A stretch of DNA of 64,000 nt, from contig CAUEEP010000939.1 of assembly GCA_958450365.1 (NCBI GenBank), forward strand, positions 1,612,001 through 1,676,000, in the 5' to 3' direction. How positions within the stretch are numbered: the first letter of the stretch is position 1; each line of letters starts with the position of its first letter. A program made the translations under genes and the position numbers. Source of the stretch: Mesorhabditis belari. Taxonomy: Eukaryota; Nematoda; Chromadorea; Rhabditida; Rhabditidae. Below are positions 46,301 through 59,083 of this stretch, piece after piece. The notes beneath the pieces were generated by a model that was not told the origin of the DNA, made no database searches, and was given only the letters and a program-made list of their open reading frames with translations.

Positions 46301-48079
46301 ACAGTACTATGCACATGTACAGTACTATGCACATGTACAGTACATGCACATGTACAGTACTATGCACATGTACAGTACTATGCACATGTACAGTACATGA
46401 CATATAGACCTGTACGGTACATCACATGTACGTACTATGCACATGTACACTATGTACACGTACTATGTCTTAGTACATGCATAGACGGTACTATGCACAT
46501 GTACAGTACTATGCACATGTACAGTACTATGCACATGTACAGTACTATGCACATGTACAGTACTATGCACATGTACAGTACTATGTACATATAGTACTAT
46601 GCATATGTACGGTACTATCGTACAGTACTATGCACTGTAAATAGAAAAAAAATCGTTTCATTTTAGCCATGCAAAAGTCGACCGGAGCCTTGTTGGAACG
46701 ATTTTCGAATGGAAACGTTGAAGAGTGAAAAGAAAGAGAAAGTGAGGCCTTTAAAGCTTTGAAGTTTATCAAAAAAGCTAATTATCTTGATAAAATGATT
46801 TTTCTAATGCAAACTTTCTAATGCAAATCCTCTAGACAAGCCTTGTCCTTCGTAAAGAGTACTCGTTGACCGAATCGATTCAAGAGAAAAAGCAAAATCC
46901 ACTCAGAAAGGTTGGGTTTTTTTTTTTCGAAAACTCATCCTTTCTAGTGCACTGAAATCCTCAATTTTTCCTAAAGTTCAATGCGCTAGAAAGGATGCGT
47001 TTACAAGTGAGCACAAAGTACATCAAAACTTTTCAGTCTCAAAGATCTGAGGTCTGCTACGGCTACTCGAATACTTCAACGAACATTGAGAAAAGGGGAA
47101 AAATGGTAGGGTTTTTAAAGCTTTTTTAAAGCTCAATATTATAAAGATAACTGTAATAAAGCCTTTCTAAAGCTTTAAATATACTTTTTAATAGAAATTT
47201 TCATAGAAATCTTCAATTCTAGGAGAAAAAGCGCCCAACCGTGCAGGGATATTGCTCGACGATCTCTCGGAGTCGCTCGTTGAGCCGCGTCACTGAACCA
47301 CAATGTGATCACCGAGTGTGGAAAAATGCCACGAAGGCACAGGTGAATTTCCCAGGCTAACAACTTTGTGCTTTAAATGAAATCTTAAATGAAACCTGCT
47401 CGGTCGGTTGTGCTCGGTTTGTTCAACGCACCCTTTCTGGTGCACTGAATTCTCACAATAATGCTTTAGTTTCACTTAAAAAAAAGCCGAATTCAGTGCA
47501 CCAGAAAGGGTGCGTTGAAACAAACCGAGCACAACGCAAGCAAAAGTTAAACTTTCTTTTCCAGCGCAAACCAAAACGACCATGTCTCGAGCACAAGAAA
47601 GCGGTGCCGTGTCGCGAGAATAACAGTGAGTTGTGATAAATCGCCGATTTAATCGAGAAAGAGGGGGTAGGCTAGTTTCCGCAACTTTTTTTGCGCAACA
47701 GGGTCATTTGCGCAACTGGGTCGTTTGCGCAACTCGGCATAACTTTCTTCTAAGCGGGCTAATCTTTATGATTTTGATTTCATTTTGTTGCACTTATTGA
47801 GATCTACAAAATGAAATCAAAATCATAAAGATTAACCCGCTTAGAAGAAAGTTATGGTGAGTTGCGCAAACGACCCAGTTGCGCAAAAAAAGTTGCGGAA
47901 ACTAGCCTACCCCAGAAAGAGGTTTACTGTTTTTTTTAAAACGTGTCCTCTTTTTACCGTAACCATGTCTCTATTTCTAATCTCCAATCTATCGACTTTT
48001 GGTCTGATTCTGATATCCATTTTCAGAGCTCGACAAACAGATTCGCCAACAACAAAAGAAGCGATTGCGGAGAAATTAA
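37369..48079 (+). CDS. Unrecognised single-pass membrane protein, acidic N- and basic C-terminal
   Basis: Function unknown. Twenty-two exons: 37369-37443, 37564-37659, 37831-37878, 37918-38079, 38216-38309, 38394-38554, 39035-39115, 39160-39225, 39498-39599, 41431-41487, 41616-41711, 42140-42250, 42915-43040, 43886-43990, 44969-45043, 45148-45201, 46667-46741, 46836-46910, 47037-47105, 47223-47342, 47565-47625, 48027-48079, summing to 653 residues in frame. Residues 1-60 are Ser/Thr-rich. Residues 75-127 are an Asp/Glu tract. One hydrophobic helix (FVFGSLLVCSAIGLAIVQII, about 178-203) precedes a 450-residue part that is increasingly basic and proline-rich (TPRPTQSPPPPPVSWRKRQQ; KPNRPTAVQQYRPTKQ; QQQKKRLRRN at the end). 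There is no signal peptide. A nuclear-envelope or cytoskeleton-linked protein would fit the composition, but this is inference. Nearly all introns are phase 0. The introns carry satellites and inverted repeats. Confidence 0.75.
37695..37795. repeat. Short satellite ATTTCTAGAC
   Basis: About nine units of a 10-bp repeat ATTTCTAGAC/T, in an intron of the membrane-protein gene. Confidence 0.88.
38725..38860. repeat. CTGACCTGGC-type array
   Basis: Irregular tandem array of CTGACCTGG, CTGGCCTGG and TGATCTGACC units in an intron of the membrane-protein gene. Confidence 0.85.
39944..40526 (+). repeat. 20-bp satellite GCCAGCTCTCRGGACTCAGA, open in three frames
   Basis: About 29 perfect-length units of 20 bp, with A/G alternating at one position and an occasional GCGCTC variant. 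As 20 is not a multiple of 3, each frame cycles through all phases, and none of the three plus frames meets a stop. Each yields the same 20-residue repeat. The array is flanked on both sides by TGGATCAAGTTTTGGCTC. Confidence 0.95.
41085..41258. repeat. CTCTAG/TTCTAG hexamer array
   Basis: About 25 units of the hexamer AGCTCT or AGTTCT, with two AGCTCCAA/AGCTCTAA interruptions. Inside the composite TIR element. Confidence 0.92.
42321..42372. repeat. 22-bp near-perfect hairpin
   Basis: Arms 42321-42342 and 42351-42372 pair with one mismatch across an 8-nt loop; each arm has ATCAATATTCAT or its complement. Intronic. Confidence 0.8.
42468..42728. repeat. Purine microsatellite AAAG/AACAG
   Basis: About 260 bp of AAAG and GAACAGA units, all purine apart from C on the plus strand, in an intron. 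It gives a Lys/Glu/Arg ORF that is only repeat translation. Confidence 0.95.
43064..43541. mobile_element. Inverted-repeat element, arms about 190 bp
   Basis: Ends TATTGAGTTGATGGAAAAGT and ACTTTTCCACCAACCCAATA. The arms also share CGTTTTGAGATATCTCTTTT and its complement. The central loop at 43225-43350 is unique. Intronic. Confidence 0.88.
43590..43735. repeat. Satellite CTTGAAATCTAAAGAC
   Basis: Seven to eight tandem units of the 17-bp repeat CTTGAAATCTAAAGAC, in an intron of the membrane-protein gene. Confidence 0.9.
44150..44545. repeat. Satellite CTACCGTAAAGCTAAAGCTA with higher-order units
   Basis: About 400 bp alternating CGTACTCCCTACCGTAAAGC and TAAAGCTATCGTATCCCGAG blocks in units of about 30 and 49 bp. 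Contains TACCGTA in nearly every unit. Intronic. Confidence 0.92.
45404..45720. mobile_element. Three-armed foldback, family 1 copy
   Basis: Arms with GTATCAAAAAATAGC and GTGTCGAGAAAAACGCGTTC in alternating orientation (+,-,+), ending in CGTCATTATGCGCG like the copy at 2398-2624. Intronic. Confidence 0.85.
45958..46640. repeat. Palindromic 18-bp satellite ACTATGCACATGTACAGT
   Basis: Up to 25 units in two blocks separated by 46205-46248. The unit contains ACATGT and GTAC palindromes, so single strands can fold on themselves. It lies in the 1.5 kb intron 45202-46666. Confidence 0.93.
46925..47535. repeat. Two AGAAAGGGTGCGTTT family copies flanking an exon
   Basis: Copy one at about 46925-47022 (CCTTTCTAGTGCACTGAAAT ... 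AGAAAGGATGCGTTTACAAG, then AGCACAAAGTAC). Copy two at about 47427-47535 (CACCCTTTCTGGTGCACTGA and its complement, then GAGCACAA). Each is a small foldback in an intron. Confidence 0.8.
47668..47914. mobile_element. Inverted-repeat element in the last intron of the membrane-protein gene
   Basis: Ends GGGGTAGGCTAGTTTCCGCA and its complement. The arms of about 115 bp also contain GTTTGCGCAACT and CTTCTAAGCGGGCTAATCTT. The loop is only about 15 nt, so it is a near-perfect palindrome. Confidence 0.9.
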
Positions 48080-48756
48080 CTTTGTCCAAAAATTTGGCAA
48101 ATTTCGCAAAATTCCATGAAATGGTTGTTTTTCTAAATTTTAATCCTAAAATCTCCTAAATCTAAATTCTAAATCTAAATCCTAAAATCGTTTTCCCATA
48201 ATTTTTTAGTTACCGAACTTTCAGGGCCCCACAAAAAGCTCCCCGACTTGCCCCTAGATGGAAAATTTTGATTTCAAGCCTATTGGCAAAACAGAAACCT
48301 TTTAAAATTTGGTTAGGAATCGAAATTTGCACATCTTTAAATTTTGTAAAAAGTACTGTACAAAAGCTTTCATTTGCACATAGCTCTAAAAACTTTTCAT
48401 TTTTTTCCAAAACTTCACCTCAAAAGCTCACCAATTTTCCGTCAGCAGTTGTCTAGAATTTTCGAATTTCTCTCCAAAATCACGTGTATATAGTGAAGCT
48501 GAAATAGAAACAAAAAAAAACCCCGAGTGACATAATAAGTCTTCAAGGATTTCTCATGGACCTTTCGATTTTTTGATATAATCTACATTTACTGTAAATT
48601 ACCTGAAATAAAGTTTTCAAAATTTACGTCAAACTAGGCCAACAAACATTCAAAAATAACAATCCGGGTAACAAGAGAAATAAACAAAAAAAATCATTCT
48701 GAAGAGTATTTTTTCGTGAATAACAAAAAAAAAGTTCTAAACTTAACAGATTTCCT
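48080..48756. other. Convergent 3' spacer
   Basis: AT-rich sequence between two converging genes. TAAATC repeats lie at about 48150-48190. No exon or element was recognised. Confidence 0.5.
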
Positions 48757-51700
48757 TCAGAATAGACTAGGTAAAAGTTCAAAAATCACAAACATCAACA
48801 AGGCGGCCATTATGCAGACGAAAATCGGGAGCGGACGGAAAAGAGTCGAGCCCAATGACGCAGTACTTGTCGGTACACTTGTTGCAGATGATTGGTTCTT
48901 TCTGAAATTATAATGCACCATATAATCTAATAAAAGGTTGCATATCCCTAGTTACATCTTTATAACTTCAAAATGTTTCAGTAATTTGTTTTTTTGAGGA
49001 ATTTTAGTCTTACTCATTTTAAAATCACTTAAGAAACGAGTTAATAAGTAATCTGAAACCAAAATAAAATCAAAACCCACTCATCCGCTGCAATGCGTTC
49101 GCCGAGCATGTGAAACTTCGAAACGCCAACGATCCTCACTTTGACCCATTTACCCATCACCTCACCTAGAAAGAGGAGAGATTACAAAAAGCATGAAACC
49201 TCACCTGGATCAGGTACAAGAACGTGCTCATAGTTTTTGTTGTGACCAACGGCGTGCAGCTTGTCCGAAGCAAGCTCACAGACGAGAACATCCATCACCT
49301 CGCCGACTCGGGACTCCTCGTAACGGGAATAGCTTCTAAATAAAACAGGATTTTTAATTATAATTTTAAAAGGTTTAGAACAGTTTTCAATTCTTTCTAG
49401 AGGTCCATTGCCAATTTTAACGTACCTGAAGAGTCGACTCATCTCAGCCGTTCGTCTTTTTGCCTCCACCGGATCAACGCGTTTCATTCGAGCGGCCGGG
49501 GTACCAGATCGAGGAAAGAACTAAACGAGATTCAAGTTTTAAACGCATTCAACCAAATCCAATACCTGATTAATGAAAAGCGACGGGAACTGGTAGTCAC
49601 GCACCAATTGCATTGATTCCTAAACGATATCGAGAAATAGTCATTCGATGAACGATAGTACCTCAAAATCCTCCTCTGTCTCCGTGGGAAAGGCACAAAT
49701 CATATCAGTGGCAATGTAGATGCCAGGGACACTAAAAAATAGATTAAAAACTTATGGAAAAACAACACACTTTTTCTTCATGTAATCGACAATCTTTCGA
49801 AAGTGATCCGATGTGTACTCTCGTTTCATGTCTCTAAATTTCGAATAGTAAAACACTTTAGCTTAATAACAGCTCAATTAACCTTAAAACAGCGTCACTT
49901 CCTGCTTGAACCGGGATGTGGAGAAAGGCATAAACGCGGGGATGTCGAAGAATCGTAGCAATTTCCTAAAACGTAACATAGTATACTTTCAAAGCCTAGT
50001 TAAGACCAATTTAAATCTTCGCTAAAGCATGTGAAACTAAAGCCAAAATACCTCCAGGTAATCCAAAATGTATGGCGGATTCGTCATGCCGAGTCTCATC
50101 ATACAGCCGTCTGGAATAATTTTCACCAATTCGTCAAGGAGATCGGGAAGAACCTAAAATTGCTATTTAAGCATGTTCTACTAACGATTAGATCAGTTTA
50201 AGTTTCAAATTTTCTCCTCACCACTCCAATATCTCTTCCATAGGCACCCAAATCCTCGCTTGTCAGCCACAACTCTTTAACACCGTCTCGTTCGAAAGCC
50301 GTTTGAGCTTGTTCAACCTATATGCTTGATGAAACATAAAGTTGCACCGAGAAAAACTCACCAATTCTTTGATCGGATAACTCTTGAGATCACCGCGCGC
50401 CAATTTTGTCTTACAATAGGTGCAATTGTTGAGGCATCCCGTGTTTATTGCCAACACCTAAAAGAAAATTGGTTTAACACGAAGGTTTATTAGAATTTAC
50501 CTCAACCAGTTCATTTTTCCTCATTTTAGGCAACGCTAGGCCGGCATCGGGTCTACGACGAGATAAAAGGCGAACCGTGTTCCCCTTGACCGTTTCTTCA
50601 ACAATCTAAACTTGAAGTTTAATAGGTTATCCATCTTTAGAGCTGCAATTAATAGTATCTGTACATTTACAAGTCTAAAACTAAAACCACCTCAGTGATC
50701 CGATCAATTTGCTTGACGCCGACAATCGAGACTCCTTGCAGCCATTTTTCATTGGGTGCCGCTTGTGATACGCAGCCGGCCATTACAATCTTCTTGCCGC
50801 TTTTCTGCCCCTCGGTTACCAAGTTACTCGCCTAGAAGTGAAAATGTTACAGCCATGATTCTTTCACTTACTTGCTGTTCTGATGGAGTCTTGACTGTAC
50901 ACGAGTTCAGCACCCAAACATCAGCATTGTCTTTGTCCTGTGTGACTCGATAGCCATCCTAAAAAAACTGGACGTTATTTCTTCAGCAAATTATAAAATT
51001 TCCATTTAAAAAGTGAAAACCATTAACCGACCCGCATCAATATTCCGGCCATGTATTCCGAGTCTGATGAGTTGTGGCTGCATCCCCATGTTCGCATCCA
51101 AACCGAGCAAGTGCCTAAAATTAAAGGTTACAATTGTTACAATTGGTTGGCACTAAAACTAGTGACACAAAAAAATTAATATTCGCTCATCGTTTGGTAC
51201 TATTTGACATTTATAAAGCTTGATTTATTCTTAAATCTACTAAAAAAAACAAACCGGGCACAAACGAATCCATGTGTCCTTTTTCCTCATGCACGGGCGC
51301 TTTCTTCGTGGAGCGTATCCGAATCGTCACCTACAAGAATGCAGTTTAGTTGAACTTTTGAAAAAAAGTCAATTCTACAAAGTAAGCCTTTTATAAAGTT
51401 TTGAGTCACCTCTAAACAATGTAAAAATCTACATACCGTAAAAGCGCTAATAGACGGGCGCTCCATTTTTTATTACCGTATTTACTCTAATAAAAGCCCC
51501 GCCCTATAGGAGCGTCGCGTAATTTAAGCTTACTCTCAAACAAACGCTCATACCTCGACACCAGTACGTTTGTTTTTGGGTATCAAATTAAAGTAGAGAA
51601 GATGGGTGACTTTTTGAGATATAACACATATTTTTAGCATTAATCAGTGCTTAGAAAAAAATGATTGAAAAATGGCAAAAAAGAGCAGTTTTGGTTCGAG

Positions 51701-51804
51701 CGATTTTTATAGGTTCTTGTAATAAAATATCGTAAACTAACATCTTCAGTCAATTTCCCAGCGACGCCCGGTAGATCCCCGTAGCCGTCCTCGATATCGA
51801 CCAT
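48757..51804 (-). CDS. CDKAL1-type tRNA (ms2t6A37) methylthiotransferase
   Basis: Radical-SAM enzyme that methylthiolates t6A at position 37 of tRNA-Lys(UUU). Seventeen exons: 51742-51804, 51255-51330, 51032-51114, 50872-50958, 50691-50831, 50501-50605, 50362-50457, 50222-50317, 50052-50153, 49883-49965, 49771-49833, 49662-49731, 49566-49619, 49426-49520, 49205-49335, 49081-49165, 48757-48901, summing to 524 residues in frame. The N-terminal cluster cysteines are in [10 protein letters not shown] (58), LNSCTV (94) and MAGCV (123). The radical-SAM motif CLNNCTYC has Cys 193, 197, 200. A TRAM-like domain follows ([12 protein letters not shown]). A C-terminal hydrophobic tail ([20 protein letters not shown]) would anchor it in the ER membrane, as in human CDKAL1. 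Fifteen of sixteen acceptors are TAG. The RhoGAP gene lies 457 nt upstream on the same strand. Confidence 0.95.
51470..51702. repeat. Fragments of two element families in CDKAL1 intron 1
   Basis: A solo TACCGTATTTACTCTAATAA end at 51474 resembles the element at 36730. One arm of family 2 (CTCATACCTCGACACCAGTA) lies at about 51528-51700. Both are in the intron 51331-51741. Confidence 0.75.
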
Positions 51805-52261
51805 TTCGGCCTTAACTTTCGATAAAAAAATAATTGTCTAGCATTTTTTAGACCTTTCAATTTCAATTGACGATCATCAAGGCAACTTTGAAAGTGTGGT
51901 AAAATTCGAATAAAACAAATCTTTTCAATTCGCTTTTTACAAAGAATATTTATCGTTTGACAAAAAGATTCGAGAAAAGTTCAGCTCATTGTAATACATT
52001 GTGTGGTATAACTGATATCGTGGCAAAACGCATTGCACCAAAAAATAGAACATTCGTACATAATGAAATGACTAGGGGAGTGTAAGGAGTGAAAGATTTC
52101 AATGATAACATTCACACAAATGAAAAAAAAAAGGCAAAATGAAGAGAAAAACAAAGAATGAGAGGTAATCAAAGGCTTGAAGCGGAATAAGTACAAAGAA
52201 AGAGGATTTTTCGCATGCTATAATGCTAAAATGAATAAAAAGATATGCTAAAGAGGTTTAA

Positions 52262-56549
<4,288 letters not shown>

Positions 56550-57511
56550 CGCAGTCTGAAAATTGAAAAATAAATAATCTACTGCCAAAATTTTAACAAA
56601 ACGAGAACATTAGAAGTCAAATGTCAATGGATGGTGAAAAGTTAAGTGGATAACCGAATCATGGAGCTCAAAACCGTAAAAACTTCAGCGCACGGGATTT
56701 TGAACGTTACTTTGCTGGGGATTGCTCATTCAAAATAGCAACATTAGGTGTTTTTTCTATGTAACATACCTTAAAAATCCCTCGATTGTCCTTAAAAATA
56801 GATTAATTGTAGCTTAAAAAAGATGAATTCTTAAAAAAAATCGCAATATCAAAATCTTAAACCAAAGCTTTAGCTGAAAGGTTCTTTTCAAGCCTTCATA
56901 AACGATCGTTCGTTTCAAGCTTTCATAAACGATCCATAATATTGCGATTTCTGTCTCAAAGTTGACTTATATTCACCCAGATTCATTAGAAAACGGTTCT
57001 TGCCCAATTTTTAGCTTTAAACGGACAAAAAACAGTAAAAAAAAAAACAAATGACCAAATAGATTCTCTTAACGAAAATTTAAAAACATATATTGAATCA
57101 AAATCGGCAAAATCAAAATCAAAATCAAAATTGAAACAATCTCAAGCGCTACAATAACGTTTTTTTAAACTCTTATCTTGAGTGTTTCTTAGTTTTTATG
57201 AATCTGTATAAAAGGTTCTGCGTAAAAAGAGACTAGAATAGCATTAATGAACACTTATAGACCCTTTAATGAGCACTTATACTTAATTTTTAGGATTTTT
57301 TGCGTATCTTGAGGTGGGGAAGCGCTTGAAATGATCAATTTTACTTTTTTGTTCTCCAGTTGGCCCATATGCCGTAAAAATCAGGAAAAATGACAAAAAG
57401 TTTGGTTAAAAACTTAAATTCTAATGAAGATTCTAATGAAAATTTACGAAACTCAATCCAAATCGAACACAACATATATTTAAATTGATAACACCATATA
57501 TATTATAATAA

Positions 57512-58245
57512 TTTAAGGAACTATATCAAAAGAGCGCCGTAATCAATAGTCGTAATCGTAAACAGCGCCAATGCAAAACGCGCAAGAGCGCGAATAGATT
57601 TTTGCGCCCCAATTTTTTTCGTTTTTCTTGATGTTTTTGCTGGTTTTTTATGTTTATTTACAATTTTTTCTATTTTTAGGTAAAAGAACGACGGGGAATT
57701 CAAATTCGCCGTTGTTTTTGGCAGAAAACGACCGGCAAGACAGTAACGACAGTCAAGGTAAGGCGCATTTTATCAAAAGAAATCTTTTTTTGTTGTTTGT
57801 TTTCTTTTATTGTCTAAATTTTTAATTTTAGATAAAGAAACTAATCTACAATCTTGCTACAATCTTCATTTTTGCTCTTCTCATCGGACAAGAAAGTTGG
57901 CTATCAGAAATGGCGCCTTAGGATAATCGCATATTGAACATGTTAAATCTCGGTCGTTTTGCATTACATTTAAATGTTGTTGTCATTGTTATTTTATTGT
58001 TCATTATTATTCTATTAAATTGTTAAAGGAATTCATTATAAATATTTGGAATCAATACAGAAATTTTCAAGAAAAAAACAAGAAAAAAGGTTAAAACGCA
58101 GTTAGTGGTTGAATTTAATAAGACTTAAGGCTTGGCGCACTTTTAAGCGTTTTTGCATTGGCGCAGTTCTGAGCGTTTTTGCATTGGCGCCCTTTTGATC
58201 ACGGCGCTCTTTATATAGTCCCTCTTGATATAGTCCCTAATTTAA
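57512..58245. mobile_element. TIR element carrying a two-exon ORF
   Basis: The left end AAGGAACTATATCAAAAGAG (then CGCCGTAATCA and AGCGCCAATGCAAAACGC) is mirrored at about 58145-58245, where the GCATTGGCGC motif occurs twice. About 730 bp. The interior has a canonical intron (57758-57831) and an ORF on the plus strand. No transposase motif was seen. Confidence 0.8.
57631..57926 (+). CDS. Possible small spliced gene inside the TIR element (73 aa)
   Basis: Exons 57631-57757 and 57832-57926, joined at a GTAAGG donor and a TTTTAG acceptor, give 73 residues with a very hydrophobic start (MFLLVFYVYLQFFLFLG) that could act as a signal peptide, then a polar part. An alternative reading with an exon start at 57680 (VKERRGIQIRRC...) ends IGQESWLSEMAP at 57921 and also stays open across the intron, so the coding frame is not settled. 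The last 40 bp recur inverted at about 60545-60590. No family recognised. It may be a captured gene fragment. Confidence 0.3.
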
Positions 58246-59083
58246 ATATAAAATTCTAGTCATATATACAAATTTCCCCGCATTTTACAGCTACGCTATT
58301 TTCTGTTAAGGCCCAGACCTTAGAAAACAATTATTCTGCTAGAATTTAACAAAAACTTTCTATAAAATTATTTTTTCGATAAGCGTCCCCTCAATAAAAC
58401 GAGATCCAATAAGCGATTTATCGAGAACGTCGGCATACAACTACCCAATTAACCCCAGAGACAAATGTACAAAGGAGCCCAGTGGCACAGAAGTGGAACC
58501 AGTTATGAAAGCGTAAATAAAAAGCATAAAAACAATTGCGGGGATAATTTTTACCCGGTCAATCATCTAGTTTTGTTTTTTTCGATATTTTATTTTAAAT
58601 TTATATCAAGCCTTTTATTTTTTTGCAAATATATATTTTTTCATTTTATGTGACCACGTGGCTCAAAGATTTTAGCTGATCAGCTAAAACTTTTAATTTG
58701 AACTGATTTTTATCAAATTTCCATGTTTTTACATCATCATACATTTTATATACAATTTTTCAGTGCACCAGATCGCTTGCGTTTACACAAAACTCGTTCT
58801 CTTTTTTTGTACTTTGTGTTTACTTTGTGTTTATCAGTTTATCCCTTTCTAGCGCTTTGAACTCTTTAATTTTCTTGAGAAACCAAAGTGTTGCTGTAAG
58901 AAAATTGAAGAATTCAGTACTATAGGACAAAAGAGACAAAAGTACTGTACAAAAGTGTACAAAAGTACTGTACAAAAGTGTACAAGTGTACAAAAGTACT
59001 GTACTTTTGTCTCAAAACTGACCTATTCCAGGTATTACGGTAGATAAGTCTCATTTGAAATTCAAAACAATCAATTCGAAGAG

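Larger units (their letters stand above)
56550..59083. other. 2.5 kb intergenic region
   Basis: Divergent spacer between the RhoGAP and HD-PTP genes. AT-rich with A/T runs. It contains a TIR element at 57512-58245 with a small spliced ORF, a copy of the AGAAAGGGTGCGTTT family at about 58762-58935, and a GTACAAAAGTACT microrepeat at 58925-59020. Nothing else was recognised in 56550-57511. Confidence 0.6.

Noticed and set aside
45958..46640. Palindromic 18-bp array as a CRISPR array
   Set aside because: There are no unique spacers; units are contiguous and the context is an animal intron.
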